Assembly (NCBI RefSeq): GCF_021166585.1
Contig: NZ_JAJOZE010000004.1
Coordinates: forward strand, 124,001 to 188,000
From: Metabacillus kandeliae
Lineage (GTDB): Bacteria > Bacillota > Bacilli > Bacillales > Bacillaceae
Reading direction: 5' to 3'
DNA length: 64,000 nucleotides
Part shown: one piece after another, positions 8,781 through 18,491 of the stretch
Layout of the letters: each line of letters starts with the position of its first letter
Numbering within the stretch: position 1 is the first letter of the stretch
Notes under the pieces: model-generated
The model's database searches: none
Told to the model about the DNA's origin: nothing
The model's input: only the letters and a program-made list of their open reading frames with translations
Position numbers and translations under genes: made by a program

Positions 8781-9547
8781 TTGATGCTCATATTCATTTA
8801 GATCAATACAATGGACCGATGGATCAAATGATTGAAAGATGGAGGGAAGCAGGAGTTACCGGAGTCCTTGCCGTCAGTTCGGACCTGGCATCAAGCTACC
8901 AGACGCTCGAGCTTCAATCCGTCTATCCAGACTTTGTGCATGCCGCACTCGGCCACCATCCGGAAAAGCTGCTGCCGTCCAGGCAGGATTTCCATGAATT
9001 GCTGAATCTTATAGAAGCAGAAAAAAACAGAATCAAGGCAATAGGGGAAATCGGCCTGCCATATTATGAGAAAACCTCTCTTTTAGGAAAGGAAAAAGAA
9101 GAAGCTTATATTGAACACTTGGAGATTTTTCTTCAAAAAGCAAAAGAGACAGGTCTTCCCGCTGTGCTGCACGCCGTTCACAGTGAAGCAGAAAAAGCTC
9201 TTTCCCTTGCAATAAAGCATTCTCTTGAAAAAGTGCATTTCCACTGGCTGAAGGCGCCTGTCCCTATTGTGCAAAGCATCATCAGCAGCGGATATATGAT
9301 TTCGGTGACTCCTGAAGTGTGCTATAGAGAGCGGGATCAGCAGCTGGCGAGGATTGTGCCTCAAAAGCAGCTGATGATTGAAACAGACGGGCCTTGGCCT
9401 TATAGCGGCCCATTTGAGGACAGGGAGACTGCCCCTGAGTTTTTAGAGGAGATTTGCGAATGTTTGTCGAATATGTTAGCTATCCCGCTTGAAAAAATGA
9501 AAGAGCAGACTGCTTCCGCCACGGCAGATTTTTTCAGGCTCAGATAA
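8777..9547 (+). CDS. TatD-family metal-dependent hydrolase
   Basis: A 256-residue TatD-type hydrolase with a TIM-barrel metal site: the N-terminal HIHLD (His5, His7), a catalytic Glu in IGEIGLPYY near residue 94, ALGHHPEK, VLHAVH, HWLKAP and the final Asp in IETDGPW. Family members are metal-dependent DNases or related hydrolases in the cytoplasm. The gene is translationally coupled to the radical SAM gene before it, so the two may act in one repair or salvage step; that is inference from the pairing. Confidence 0.88.
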   Translation: MIDAHIHLDQYNGPMDQMIERWREAGVTGVLAVSSDLASSYQTLELQSVYPDFVHAALGHHPEKLLPSRQDFHELLNLIEAEKNRIKAIGEIGLPYYEKTSLLGKEKEEAYIEHLEIFLQKAKETGLPAVLHAVHSEAEKALSLAIKHSLEKVHFHWLKAPVPIVQSIISSGYMISVTPEVCYRERDQQLARIVPQKQLMIETDGPWPYSGPFEDRETAPEFLEEICECLSNMLAIPLEKMKEQTASATADFFRLR

Positions 9548-9579
9548 AAATTAACTATGCAGTCATGGGGGAATGGATA

Positions 9580-10482
9580 ATGATTTTCGCAACCGCCCAG
9601 CTAAACGGGAAAACATTTATAGGAATCGTCACAGAAGACGGGCATATTATGGACCTGCAGAAGGCAGAAAAAAAGCTTTTTGAAATGGAGACCATTCCAG
9701 CTGATATGACAGCCTGCATTGAACAGGGAGAAAAGCTGAAAAACCATGTTTTGCAGCTGCAGAGCTGGCTGAACAAATCAGAAGAAACAGAGTCATTTAT
9801 ATATCCGCTAAAAGACGTGCAGCTGCTTGCACCAATCCCAAGACCGAACAAAAACATTTACTGCGTCGGCAAAAATTACAGAGACCACGCGATCGAAATG
9901 GGAAGCGAAGCAGACATTCCGGAGTACGTCATGCTTTTCTCAAAAGCACCGACATCTGTCATCGGCCCAGGTGAAAAAATTGATCCGCATCTTCATATAA
10001 CAAATGAACTCGACTACGAAGGCGAGCTTGCGGTAATCATAGGCAAAAAAGGAAAGGGGATTCCAGAAGAGGAAGCGATGGACTATGTGTTTGGCTACAC
10101 TGTGCTGAACGATGTGACTGCAAGAAATCTGCAGTCCAGGCACAAGCAGTTTCTGCTTGGAAAAAGCCTTGATACATCCTGTCCAATGGGTCCTTACATC
10201 GTCCATAAGTCAGCTGTAGAAGACCCATATTCGCTGAAGGTTGAAACAAGAGTGAACGGAGAACTGCGCCAGTCCGGTGAAACGAAGGATATGATCTTTT
10301 CGATTGAGAAGGTCATTTCAGTCATTTCACAGGGAACCACATTGGAGCCTGGCGATGTGATTGCAACCGGCACGCCATCAGGAGTCGGAAAAGGATTTAA
10401 CCCGCCGAAATTCCTGCAGTCCGGCGATGAAATTGAAATTGTGATTGAAGGTGTGGGAACGCTGAAGAATCAGGTGAAATGA
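9580..10482 (+). CDS. yisK: Fumarylacetoacetate hydrolase-family protein YisK
   Basis: A 300-residue FAH-superfamily enzyme closely like B. subtilis YisK, which has been linked to oxaloacetate decarboxylation and to the cell-shape protein Mbl. The catalytic domain shows GKNYRDHAIEMGSEADIPE, the metal ligands in LDYEGELAVIIGK, and ATGTPSGVGKG. I chose the ATG at 9580 (MIFATAQLNGK) because it aligns with the YisK start and has GGGGGAA eight bases upstream; an ATG at 9565 would add five residues. A terminator follows at once. Confidence 0.88.
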   Translation: MIFATAQLNGKTFIGIVTEDGHIMDLQKAEKKLFEMETIPADMTACIEQGEKLKNHVLQLQSWLNKSEETESFIYPLKDVQLLAPIPRPNKNIYCVGKNYRDHAIEMGSEADIPEYVMLFSKAPTSVIGPGEKIDPHLHITNELDYEGELAVIIGKKGKGIPEEEAMDYVFGYTVLNDVTARNLQSRHKQFLLGKSLDTSCPMGPYIVHKSAVEDPYSLKVETRVNGELRQSGETKDMIFSIEKVISVISQGTTLEPGDVIATGTPSGVGKGFNPPKFLQSGDEIEIVIEGVGTLKNQVK

Positions 10483-10488
10483 GTGAGA

Positions 10489-10529
10489 GCCCGGTATGGA
10501 GGATGGATTCCTTTGGACCGGGTTTTTTT
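10489..10529 (+). terminator. Terminator after yisK
   Basis: Stem GCCCGGT / ACCGGGT with a 21-base loop followed by seven T residues. Confidence 0.75.
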
Positions 10530-10666
10530 GTGGGGGAGGGGGTTATGCGTGAAAAAGTGAACTAGCGTATATACGTTAAGCTGCGCATAAAATTGTAAAC
10601 CCGCGGATAAACCGATGTACCAGCGCATAAACAGCTCCCAGCAACCAAATCATGTTCAATTCAATT

Positions 10667-10697
10667 AAAAAATGCCGGGATTCAGCCCCGGCATTTT
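10667..10697 (-). terminator. Terminator of rocD (possibly bidirectional)
   Basis: Stem AAAATGCCGGG / CCCGGCATTTT with loop ATTCAGC; A- and T-runs on both sides. It lies just beyond the rocD stop. Confidence 0.85.
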
Positions 10698-10704
10698 CAA
10701 TCTA

Positions 10705-11895
10705 TTAAGAAAGAACTTTTTTCACACGTTCAATTGCCCAGTCAAGCTCCTCTTTAGAAATCACAAGAGGCGGTGCAAAGCGGATGACAGTGTCGTGCGT
10801 TTCCTTGCAAAGGAGGCCTTCTGCTTTCAGGGACTCACAGTAAGGACGTGCATCTTCTGTAAGCTCAACTCCGATAAAGAGTCCTTTTCCGCGCACTTCT
10901 TTGATTTTAGGATTGCTGATTTCGCTCAGCTTTTCCTGGAAGTAGTTTCCGAGTTCCAGTGAGCGCTCAGAAAGCTTTTCATCAACAAGAACGTCAAGGG
11001 CAGCAATAGAAACGGCGCATGCAAGCGGATTTCCGCCGAATGTTGAGCCGTGTGACCCTGGATTGAAGACGCCTAGAACGTCTTTGTCAGCTGCGATGCA
11101 GGAAATAGGAAATACTCCGCCGCCTAGCGCTTTGCCGAGAATGTACATATCAGGCTTTACGTCTTCCCAGTCGCAGGCAAATAATTTGCCTGAGCGGCCA
11201 AGGCCAGCCTGGATTTCGTCTGCCACATAAAGGACGTTGTTTTCTTTGCAAAGATCATAAGCTTCTTTCAGGAAGCCTTCCTTCGGTATGTGAATACCGG
11301 CTTCACCTTGAATCGGTTCGAAAATAAAGGCAGCGGTATTAGGTGTGATGGCTTCTTTTAAAGCATCAAGGTCGCCGAATGGGATAATTTTAATGCCAGG
11401 CAGCATTGGACCGAATCCGCGCTTGTATTCATCGCTTGATGACATAGACACAGCGGTCATCGTGCGGCCGTGGAAGTTATCTTCGCAGACAATAATTTCA
11501 GCTTTGTCTGCTTCAACGCCTTTTACTTCGTACGCCCAGCGTCTGCTTGTTTTCACAGCAGTCTCAACAGCTTCTGCTCCTGTGTTCATCGGCAGCACCA
11601 TATCTTTGCCTGTTAATTGTGCCACTTTTTCATACCATGGACCAAGTAGGTCGCTGTGGAAAGCGCGGGATGTCAAAGTCACTCTGTCCGCTTGATCCTT
11701 CAGAGCCTGAATGATTTTTGGATGGCGGTGGCCTTGGTTAACAGCTGAATAGGCACTCAGCATGTCCATATAGCGGTTGCCCTCAGGGTCTTCCACCCAA
11801 ACACCTTCTGCTTTGGAAATGACGATCGGCAGCGGATGATAATTGTTGGCTCCGTATTTTTCGGTCACTTCAATGATTTGTGCTGATTTTGTCAT
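10705..11895 (-). CDS. rocD: Ornithine--oxo-acid aminotransferase RocD
   Basis: A 396-residue class-III PLP aminotransferase that moves the delta-amino group of ornithine to 2-oxoglutarate, giving glutamate semialdehyde in arginine and ornithine breakdown. Visible marks are [24 protein letters not shown], the cofactor Asp in [13 protein letters not shown] and the Schiff-base Lys in [14 protein letters not shown] chose the start [15 protein letters not shown] (11895), behind GGAGGG; an upstream ATG would add 16 odd residues. It stands alone here rather than in a roc operon. Confidence 0.93.
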   Translation of the reverse strand: MTKSAQIIEVTEKYGANNYHPLPIVISKAEGVWVEDPEGNRYMDMLSAYSAVNQGHRHPKIIQALKDQADRVTLTSRAFHSDLLGPWYEKVAQLTGKDMVLPMNTGAEAVETAVKTSRRWAYEVKGVEADKAEIIVCEDNFHGRTMTAVSMSSSDEYKRGFGPMLPGIKIIPFGDLDALKEAITPNTAAFIFEPIQGEAGIHIPKEGFLKEAYDLCKENNVLYVADEIQAGLGRSGKLFACDWEDVKPDMYILGKALGGGVFPISCIAADKDVLGVFNPGSHGSTFGGNPLACAVSIAALDVLVDEKLSERSLELGNYFQEKLSEISNPKIKEVRGKGLFIGVELTEDARPYCESLKAEGLLCKETHDTVIRFAPPLVISKEELDWAIERVKKVLS

Positions 11896-12009
11896 AGTAT
11901 CCCTCCGTACTCCCCGAATTGTGTGAAACATGCGTGAACGCATTGTTTCAGTGCCCGTCTGCTAAGAAATAAAAGGCTTTCATTTTATTTCAAGCGGGTC
12001 TCTATGTAT

Positions 12010-12038
12010 ACAATATCCCAGGATAGTAAAGAAAACAA
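12010..12038 (-). promoter_or_regulatory. Candidate sigma-A promoter of rocD
   Basis: On the minus strand TTGTTT, 17 bases, TATTGT, about 115 bases before the rocD start. No convincing sigma-54 (-24/-12) promoter was found, although rocD in B. subtilis is SigL-dependent. Confidence 0.4.
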
Positions 12039-12118
12039 TACACAACAATGCAACTTCTTCTTCCAACTGGAAGCCAGTTTCATGGTAATATAAGAGAAAA
12101 CAAGTAGGAGGAAAAAAC

Positions 12119-12490
12119 ATGACAACGCACCTGCACATTACAGCATGGGCTCTAGGAATTATTTTATTCTTTGCTGCTGTATTTCTTTTTCAATCAGGCA
12201 AAGCAAAACCGTTTAAAATTGTACATATGATTACAAGGGTATTCTACATACTGATCCTGGCTTCAGGTCTGCAGCTTTTTTTAGCAGGCTACACGATTAA
12301 GAAGTTTACAGGAGAATATTACGGGAAATTGCTGATCGGCTTAGTGATCCTCGTGCTGATGGAAATGATCCTTGTCCGCATGAAAAAAGGAAAAGCTCTT
12401 AAAGGGCTTTGGATCGGCTTCGTGATAGCACTCGTATTAGTTATTTTCCTTGGCCTGCGCCTGCCGCTTGGCTTTCATCCTTTCAGCTGA
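12119..12490 (+). CDS. yisL: YisL-family (UPF0344) small membrane protein
   Basis: A 123-residue protein with four hydrophobic segments, begins MTTHLHITAWALGIILFFAA. It belongs to the UPF0344/DUF1516 family (B. subtilis YisL), whose function is unknown. Ribosome site TAGGAGGAAA precedes the ATG, and a strong terminator follows, so it is a single-gene unit. In B. subtilis yisK and yisL are neighbours; here rocD lies between them. Confidence 0.88.
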   Translation: MTTHLHITAWALGIILFFAAVFLFQSGKAKPFKIVHMITRVFYILILASGLQLFLAGYTIKKFTGEYYGKLLIGLVILVLMEMILVRMKKGKALKGLWIGFVIALVLVIFLGLRLPLGFHPFS

Positions 12491-12492
12491 TA

Positions 12493-12528
12493 AAAAAAGG
12501 ACCAATTGTGAATTGGTCTTTTTTTTTA
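12493..12528 (+). terminator. Terminator after yisL
   Basis: Stem AAGGACCAATT / AATTGGTCTT followed by a T-run of nine. Confidence 0.9.
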
Positions 12529-12532
12529 TACC

Positions 12533-12684
12533 GGGGGCTGAACAAGCCGCTTGCGCTTTTCATTGTCCAGCTGCGGCCGCTAGCCCCTCGAGTCGCTTCG
12601 AAAAATCCCAAAAAGTCAAACCCGGACTTTTCGGGATTTTCCTCCAGCGCTTGTCGGGGCTGAACGAGCGGCCTCCGCTTTTCG
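12533..12684. repeat. Dispersed intergenic repeat (family A), second copy
   Basis: Arms GGGCTGAACAAGCCGC at the left and GGGGCTGAACGAGCGGCC at the right, with the shared CCAGCTGCGGCCGCTAGCCC and CTCGAG. The centre differs from the gerP copy: it holds a palindrome around AAAGTC and GGACTTTTCGGGATTTT, also found in the copy at 37185-37270. It ends directly at the yisN stop codon. Confidence 0.8.
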
Positions 12685-13245
12685 TTAAGCACTATAAGAA
12701 AGCACAGCCCTCTTTCCAAAGCTCGTCGTAAATTCAAATCTGTCACCTTCAGCTGTTCCGCGTTCAAAGTGGTGCTGGACGGCGCAGATGCCTTCTTCGT
12801 TGTCGAATTGGAAAAAGGATACGCCTTTTTTTCGTTTCTTTCGGCTGAGGAAGAGGAGCTGGTTGTAGCTGTAGACGCAGTCAAAGATTGAAAAGCCCAG
12901 ACTGTTCAGCTGTTTGGCAAATTCCTCGAAGGTCTTGTCTGACAGAGACTGCAGCATTTGGTCGAGCGCGTAGGGGAGTGGTTTTTTCATGCGGAAGCAG
13001 TCGTCTTCATGGATGACATGGGTTCCGAAGGGCCCCTTTATTTTGCCGTTTGCTGCGAGTTTTGCTTTTTGCCATTTTTCCTCGAGAAAAATTTCAAGTT
13101 CTTTTGTATTTAATGTTTCAAGGAGCACCATCTGGTCTTCGTCTTCTTCGATAAAAAACCATTCTTCTTCAAGCTGCTGAATCATTCCGATCATATAGGA
13201 GCGGTCCTGAACCTGCAGCAGCTCTGTTCTGTTTTGTTCGCTCAA
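12685..13245 (-). CDS. yisN: DUF2777-type hypothetical protein (YisN-like)
   Basis: A 186-residue soluble, acidic protein of unknown function. Its place directly before asnO matches yisN in B. subtilis, whose product is in the DUF2777 family; the sequence (N-terminal QVQDRSYMIGMIQQLEEEWF, later YSYNQLLFLSRKK) fits a small conserved Bacillus protein without known catalytic motifs. A family A repeat ends at its TAA, so the last codons may have been reshaped by the insertion. Naming is by position more than by motif. Confidence 0.7.
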   Translation of the reverse strand: MSEQNRTELLQVQDRSYMIGMIQQLEEEWFFIEEDEDQMVLLETLNTKELEIFLEEKWQKAKLAANGKIKGPFGTHVIHEDDCFRMKKPLPYALDQMLQSLSDKTFEEFAKQLNSLGFSIFDCVYSYNQLLFLSRKKRKKGVSFFQFDNEEGICAVQHHFERGTAEGDRFEFTTSFGKRAVLSYSA

Positions 13246-13452
13246 ATGCTGTACACTCCCTGATGAATATTTTTATTCTCGTTTTACCCAAAAGAAGAGG
13301 CCGTTATACAGAGCTCGTTTTCCGCTGGTTTTTATCAGAAAAGAACATAGCAAAGCCCAAACCATTCATCCGGACAAAGCTTCCTTTCATATGCTATGTA
13401 GTGGATTGCTTGATGACGGTTAAGAGAGGCCGAAACAGGGAGATGATGAAGG

Positions 13453-15297
13453 ATGTGCGGTATAGCTGGCTGGATTGATCTGCAGCAGGACTTATCACAG
13501 CGGAAGAACATAGTGGAAAAAATGACGGCAGCCTTGTCTAAAAGGGGCCCTGATGATACAAACTTTTTTGGTGAGCGCCATGTGCTGTTCGGCCATAAAC
13601 GCCTGGCAGTTGTTGATATTGAAGGCGGCAGGCAGCCGATGAGCCGGACGAAGGATGCCGGCACCTTTACGATTTGCTACAATGGCGAGCTTTATAATAC
13701 GGAGGAAATCCGAAAAGAATTGCTGAAGAGAGGCCACCGCTTCACAGGGCATTCTGATACAGAGGTGCTGCTTGCTTCTTTTATGGAATGGAGGGAAGCG
13801 TGTCTCGGCCATTTGAACGGCATTTTCGCCTTTGCTGTCTGGGACAGTGAAAAAGAAGAGCTGTTCGCGGCGAGAGACCGCCTCGGAGTCAAGCCGTTCT
13901 TCTACAAGGAAAACAATGCCTCGTTTTTGTTCGGCTCTGAGATAAAATCCATTCTGGCTCACCCTGAAACAGCGGCGGCCGTTGACAGAGAAGGGCTTGC
14001 TGAAGTAATGGCGCTAGGGCCGTCAAGAACACCTGGGAGCGGCGTTTTTCAGGGGATTAAGGAGCTGAGGCCAGGGCATGCCCTGAAGCTGAACAGAGAA
14101 GGGCTGAAGGTTTGGCGGTATTGGAATGTGAAGAGTGCTGAGCATACGGATTCATTTGATGAGACAGTTGACAAAGTCCGCTTTCTTGTTAAAGATGCTG
14201 TAACGCGCCAGCTTGTTTCAGATGTGCCGCTCTGCACTTTTTTGTCAGGCGGTGTGGATTCCAGTGCGATCACAGCGATAGCTGCAGAAGCATACAAGCA
14301 AGAAGGCAAAGGGCAGCTTCATACTTACTCGATTGATTATGAAGAAAACGAGAAATTTTTTCAAAAAAGCGATTTTCAGCCAAATGCTGATGGCTATTGG
14401 ATTCAGCTGATGACTGATGCGTTCGGTACGAACCACACGAGATCGGTGATTTCACAGCAGCTGCTGGCAGAGCATTTGACAGAGGCAGTGCTTGTTAGAG
14501 ACTTGCCGGGGATGGCGGACATTGACAGCTCGCTTCTTTGGTTTTGCCGTGAAATTAAAAAGGATTTTACTGTTAGCCTTTCTGGAGAATGCGCAGATGA
14601 AATTTTCGGAGGGTACCCTTGGTTTCATCGTCCCGGCGAGGCGGATGTGTTCCCATGGATGCGTTCAACAGATGCCAGAGTAGAGCTGCTAAAGCCTGAG
14701 TGGAGAGAAAAGCTGCAGTTAAAAGAGTATGTGAAAAATAGATATGAAGAATCAATGGCTGAAACACCGCTGCTTGACGGGGAAGCGTCTCTTGAATCAA
14801 AAAGAAGACAGCTTTTCTATATTAACATGCTTTGGTTCATGACAACCCTTCTCGACAGGAAGGACAGAATGAGCATGGGTGCGAGCCTTGAAGTCAGGGT
14901 GCCGTTTGCCGACCATCGCCTTGTAGAATATGTCTGGAATGTCCCGTGGGAAATGAAAATGCACGGGAACAGGGAAAAGGGGCTGCTCAGGAAGGCCCTG
15001 GAAGGACTGCTGCCTGAAGAGGTGCTGTACAGGAAGAAAAGTCCTTATCCGAAAACCCATCACCCTGCCTATACAGAAGCCGTGAAATCCTGGCTGCTTG
15101 GGCATTTGAAAAAGAAAGATTCCGTGCTTCATGAACTGCTGAACAGGGAGGAGCTGAACCGTATTATCGATACGAACGGCAGCGGGTTTAAGGCTCCTTG
15201 GTACGGCCAGCTGATGACAGGGCCGCAGCTTCTTGCCCATCTTGGTCAGATTCACGTGTGGTTTGAGGAATACCGGATTAATATTAAAGATGCCTAG
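13453..15297 (+). CDS. asnO: Asparagine synthetase (glutamine-hydrolysing), AsnO/AsnB type
   Basis: A 614-residue class-II asparagine synthetase. The N-terminal glutaminase starts MCGIAGWI, with Cys2 as nucleophile after Met removal; the synthetase half has the PP-loop LSGGVDSSAIT near residue 265 and SGECADEIFGGYPW. It makes asparagine from aspartate, glutamine and ATP. Length and location beside yisN and a yisP-like gene match B. subtilis asnO, the copy used during sporulation. Start ATG at 13453 follows GGGAG. The terminator begins at the stop codon. Confidence 0.93.
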   Translation: MCGIAGWIDLQQDLSQRKNIVEKMTAALSKRGPDDTNFFGERHVLFGHKRLAVVDIEGGRQPMSRTKDAGTFTICYNGELYNTEEIRKELLKRGHRFTGHSDTEVLLASFMEWREACLGHLNGIFAFAVWDSEKEELFAARDRLGVKPFFYKENNASFLFGSEIKSILAHPETAAAVDREGLAEVMALGPSRTPGSGVFQGIKELRPGHALKLNREGLKVWRYWNVKSAEHTDSFDETVDKVRFLVKDAVTRQLVSDVPLCTFLSGGVDSSAITAIAAEAYKQEGKGQLHTYSIDYEENEKFFQKSDFQPNADGYWIQLMTDAFGTNHTRSVISQQLLAEHLTEAVLVRDLPGMADIDSSLLWFCREIKKDFTVSLSGECADEIFGGYPWFHRPGEADVFPWMRSTDARVELLKPEWREKLQLKEYVKNRYEESMAETPLLDGEASLESKRRQLFYINMLWFMTTLLDRKDRMSMGASLEVRVPFADHRLVEYVWNVPWEMKMHGNREKGLLRKALEGLLPEEVLYRKKSPYPKTHHPAYTEAVKSWLLGHLKKKDSVLHELLNREELNRIIDTNGSGFKAPWYGQLMTGPQLLAHLGQIHVWFEEYRINIKDA

Positions 15298-15323
15298 CAG
15301 CCGGGTTTTGGCTGCTTTTTTTT
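15295..15323 (+). terminator. Terminator after asnO
   Basis: Stem AGCAGCC / GGCTGCT with loop GGGTTTT region, followed by a T-run. Confidence 0.8.
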
Positions 15324-15421
15324 GCAGAAGCTCTGTACAAGTCTATCTTTTTTCCTTCAGCTTCTTAACTGGCTGCACAAAAGATATACTTATAGAAAGA
15401 GTATTGGGAAATTTTTCTTCG

Positions 15422-15450
15422 TTGTCTTTTAATACCTATAAACGTATAAT
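15422..15450 (+). promoter_or_regulatory. Sigma-A-type promoter of the carotenoid operon
   Basis: TTGTCT, 17-base spacer, TATAAT, about 50 bases before the first desaturase gene. Near-consensus, which suggests vegetative expression. Confidence 0.7.
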
Positions 15451-15498
15451 GTTTGTATAACTATTGTACAAGGGAAAAGGAAACGTGAGGTGAATGCA

Positions 15499-17022
15499 AT
15501 GGCATCAAAAATGATCGTGATCGGCGCAGGGCCTGGCGGATTGGCCGCAGCGCTTATGCTTGCCGGCAAAGGGTATGAAGTGGATGTTTATGAAAAACAG
15601 CCTTATGTTGGAGGCAGAAATTCTTCCATCAATCTTGACGGCTTTACATTTGATATGGGTCCAACCTTTCTCAGCATGGTTCATATAGCGGAAGAAATTT
15701 TTCAGTCAGCAGGAAAGAATCTGCATGATTACGTGGATCTGAAAGAAATTGATGATTTGTATGAACTGATTTTTGAAAACGAATCACTGCACATGACAAG
15801 AAATCCGGAGGAAATGAAAAAGCGGATTGATGAGATTGCACCAGGAGACGGTGATGGCTATGCGAGGTTTATGGCTGACACGGAACGGAAAATGGACAAG
15901 CTGTCGCCTATTCTGCAGAGCCGGATGGACCGGTTTCATCATTACTTGAGCCCGAGGGTGCTGAAGGCGCTTCCGGATTTGACTGTGACGAAAAGCCTTT
16001 ATGGGGTGCTGTCGGATTATTTTATGGACGAGCGCATCAAGCTGGCTTTTACCTTTCAGTCAAAATATCTTGGCATGTCGCCATGGGAATGCCCTGGTGC
16101 TTTTTCCATTCTTTCTTATATGGAGCATGCATACGGCATTTATCACCCAATTGGAGGAGTGAACCAGCTGTCAAAGGCGATGGCAAAAGCATTTGAGGAG
16201 CTTGGAGGCAGAATCCATCTTGGTCAGGGCGTAAAAAAACTGCTGCACGAAGGAAAAAAAGCGAAAGGGATTTTGCTTGAAAGCGGGGAAAAGATAGAAG
16301 CAGACGAGGTGATCATAAACGGGGATTTTGCCCATGTGATGACAAATCTCTTAGAGGAAGGCGTTTCAAAGAAGTTTTCAAAAGCCAAGCTTTCCAAAAA
16401 GAAGTTTTCCTGTTCTACCTTTATGATTTATCTTGGTTTGGACAAAATTTATGATCTGCCGCATCATACGATTCTTTTTGCGAAAGATTACAAGAAAAAT
16501 GTGGAAGCGATCACCAAGACATTTGATTTATCGGATGATATCTCGATCTATATCCAAAACGCCAGTGTAACAGATCCAACCCTTGCACCGGCAGGGAAAT
16601 CTGCCCTTTATGTCCTTGCGCCTGTGCCGAGCAATTTGAGCGGCATAAGCTGGGAGGAGAAAAAGGAAACGTTCCGGAGGCTGATCCTGGAAACTGTTGA
16701 AAAAAGAACGGGTTTTAAAGATTTAGAGAATCATATAGTGACAGAAAAAATTATTTCTCCGCTGGAATGGGAAAAAGATATTTTTGTGTACAAAGGAGCG
16801 ACTTTTAATCTGGGGCATCAGCTGTCACAGATGATGGTGCTCAGGCCCCACAACAAATTTGATGAGCTTGATCACTGCTGGCTTGTAGGAGGCGGCACGC
16901 ATCCCGGCAGCGGGCTTCCGACGATTTTAGAATCGGCAAGAATTACTGTGAACGGCATTTTTAAAAAGGACCATCTTCCGCAAATTAAGGCCGGACCTGG
17001 AAAGAGAGCTGGCATCGGATGA
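15499..17022 (+). CDS. CrtI/CrtN-family carotenoid desaturase-like oxidoreductase (first paralogue)
   Basis: A 507-residue FAD-dependent amine-oxidase-fold enzyme of the phytoene/diapophytoene desaturase family. The dinucleotide site is VIGAGPGGLAAAL at the N terminus followed by YEKQPYVGGR; the C-terminal family signature is GGGTHPGSGLPTILESAR. It is the first gene of a plus-strand carotenoid operon. Whether it desaturates or oxidises the C30 chain cannot be told from motifs; the GGGTHPGSGLP end resembles CrtI/CrtNc more than staphylococcal CrtN. ATG 15499 is preferred (GAGGTGA six bases upstream); a GTG at 15490 is possible. It overlaps the next gene by four bases. Confidence 0.88.
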   Translation: MASKMIVIGAGPGGLAAALMLAGKGYEVDVYEKQPYVGGRNSSINLDGFTFDMGPTFLSMVHIAEEIFQSAGKNLHDYVDLKEIDDLYELIFENESLHMTRNPEEMKKRIDEIAPGDGDGYARFMADTERKMDKLSPILQSRMDRFHHYLSPRVLKALPDLTVTKSLYGVLSDYFMDERIKLAFTFQSKYLGMSPWECPGAFSILSYMEHAYGIYHPIGGVNQLSKAMAKAFEELGGRIHLGQGVKKLLHEGKKAKGILLESGEKIEADEVIINGDFAHVMTNLLEEGVSKKFSKAKLSKKKFSCSTFMIYLGLDKIYDLPHHTILFAKDYKKNVEAITKTFDLSDDISIYIQNASVTDPTLAPAGKSALYVLAPVPSNLSGISWEEKKETFRRLILETVEKRTGFKDLENHIVTEKIISPLEWEKDIFVYKGATFNLGHQLSQMMVLRPHNKFDELDHCWLVGGGTHPGSGLPTILESARITVNGIFKKDHLPQIKAGPGKRAGIG

Positions 17023-18491
17023 AAAAAGTACTCATAGCCGGGAGCGGAATAGGCGGCATGACAGCCGCTTTATTACTGAAAAAAAACGGAATGGATGTTA
17101 CGATATGTGAAAAGAGCCATAAGCTGGGCGGCCGGCTGTCTTACATCAGAGAGCAGGACTTCAAAATTGATGAAGGCCCGACGATCGTCCTTTTGCCGGA
17201 AATGCTGCAAAGCATTCTCGATGAGGCAGGTGTGGCCAGAACAGAGTACGAATTGCTTAAGATGGATCCTCTTTACACCCTTCACTATAAGGACGGATCA
17301 ACTTACAGGAAGTATTCTTCGAAAGAAAAGCAGCTGGAGGAGCTGAAGGAGAAATTTCCTGGAGACACGTCAGGTTTTCTGCGCTTTATGAAGGACATGG
17401 ACATTTCTTTTCCTTTAGGCCAAAAAGCATTTTTAGAAAAATCGTTCACTTTTAAAAAAGATTTTTGGACAGGCAGCAACATCCGGGCGCTGATGAAGCT
17501 GAAGGCATACAAAAGCGTGTATAAATCGCTGCAGGGCTATTTTAAAGACGAACGGCTCCTGCAGGCCTATTCCCTGCAAACCCTTTATATCGGCGGCAAC
17601 CCTTATGAGTCGCCAGCTCTTTATTCCCTTATTTCCTACAGCGAGCATCAGCATGGCATCTATTATGTGAAAGGCGGATATGCCTCACTCGCAGCCGTTC
17701 TTGAAAAGGCGCTCAGGAGATTAGGCGTTGCCATTTTAAAAGATTCAGAGCTGACAGGATTTGAGGTAAGCGGCTTAAATGCCGTTTCAGCTGAGGTTAA
17801 TGGAAAAAAGATCGCAGCAGACTATTTCGTCCTTAATGGGGATTTTCCAGCCGTCTCACATTTGTTAAACCGCTATATGCCGAAGAAAAAGCCTTACACG
17901 CCTTCCTCCAGCTGTCTTCTGCTCTACTTTGGGCTGAACAAGATTTATCATAAGGCAGATGTTCATCAGTTTTTTATGGGCTCTGATTTTTCCAGTCATA
18001 TGAAGGCCGTTTTTAAAACAAAAGAGCTTCCCGAGGATCCTTCCATATACGCGTTCCATCCTTCCGTTATTGACGGGAGCCTTGCTCCAGAGGGGAAAGG
18101 CGTGCTGTATGCTCTCGTGCCTGTGCCTTCAGGAGAGGGAATCAACTGGAAGGAACAGGATGCCTTTATTGAAAAGATGATCGATGAGCTTGAAAAGAGA
18201 GGATTCCCCGGCCTTAGAGAAGCGATTCTTTGGCAAAAGGTGAAAACCCCTCTTGATGCGATGAAAGAAGGACTGTTTGATGGCGGAAGCTTCGGACTTG
18301 CTCCATCGCTGAATCAATCAGGCGTATTTCGCCCTCAGGTGAAGCCGTCCATCCTTCAGAATGTTTACGCAGCAGGAGCATCCATTCACCCTGGCGGAGG
18401 TGTGCCGATCGTGATGCAAGGAGCTAAATTGATGGCATCTGAGCTTTTGGAGGATGCCGCTAAATACAGAGAGGTGAAAACTAGTGGATAG
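17019..18491 (+). CDS. crtN: Diapophytoene desaturase CrtN (second paralogue)
   Basis: A 490-residue FAD enzyme of the carotenoid desaturase family. The nucleotide-binding motif is AGSGIGGMTAALLL, followed by CEKSHKLGGRL. Several stretches resemble staphylococcal CrtN: DPSIYAFHPSVIDGSLAPEG, GGSFGLAPSLNQSG and the final AGASIHPGGGVPIV. CrtN introduces double bonds into dehydrosqualene to give yellow C30 polyenes. It overlaps the previous gene (ATGA) and overlaps crtM by eight bases, so the three are one transcript. Confidence 0.88.
   Translation: MKKVLIAGSGIGGMTAALLLKKNGMDVTICEKSHKLGGRLSYIREQDFKIDEGPTIVLLPEMLQSILDEAGVARTEYELLKMDPLYTLHYKDGSTYRKYSSKEKQLEELKEKFPGDTSGFLRFMKDMDISFPLGQKAFLEKSFTFKKDFWTGSNIRALMKLKAYKSVYKSLQGYFKDERLLQAYSLQTLYIGGNPYESPALYSLISYSEHQHGIYYVKGGYASLAAVLEKALRRLGVAILKDSELTGFEVSGLNAVSAEVNGKKIAADYFVLNGDFPAVSHLLNRYMPKKKPYTPSSSCLLLYFGLNKIYHKADVHQFFMGSDFSSHMKAVFKTKELPEDPSIYAFHPSVIDGSLAPEGKGVLYALVPVPSGEGINWKEQDAFIEKMIDELEKRGFPGLREAILWQKVKTPLDAMKEGLFDGGSFGLAPSLNQSGVFRPQVKPSILQNVYAAGASIHPGGGVPIVMQGAKLMASELLEDAAKYREVKTSG

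Noticed and set aside
11896-12010. Possible sigma-54 promoter before rocD (GGGCAC ... AATGC on the minus strand)
   Set aside because: The distance between the GG and GC elements is two bases too long for sigma-54.
13263-13478. Plus-strand 71-codon frame before asnO
   Set aside because: No ribosome site, no family resemblance, and it runs across the asnO start in another frame.
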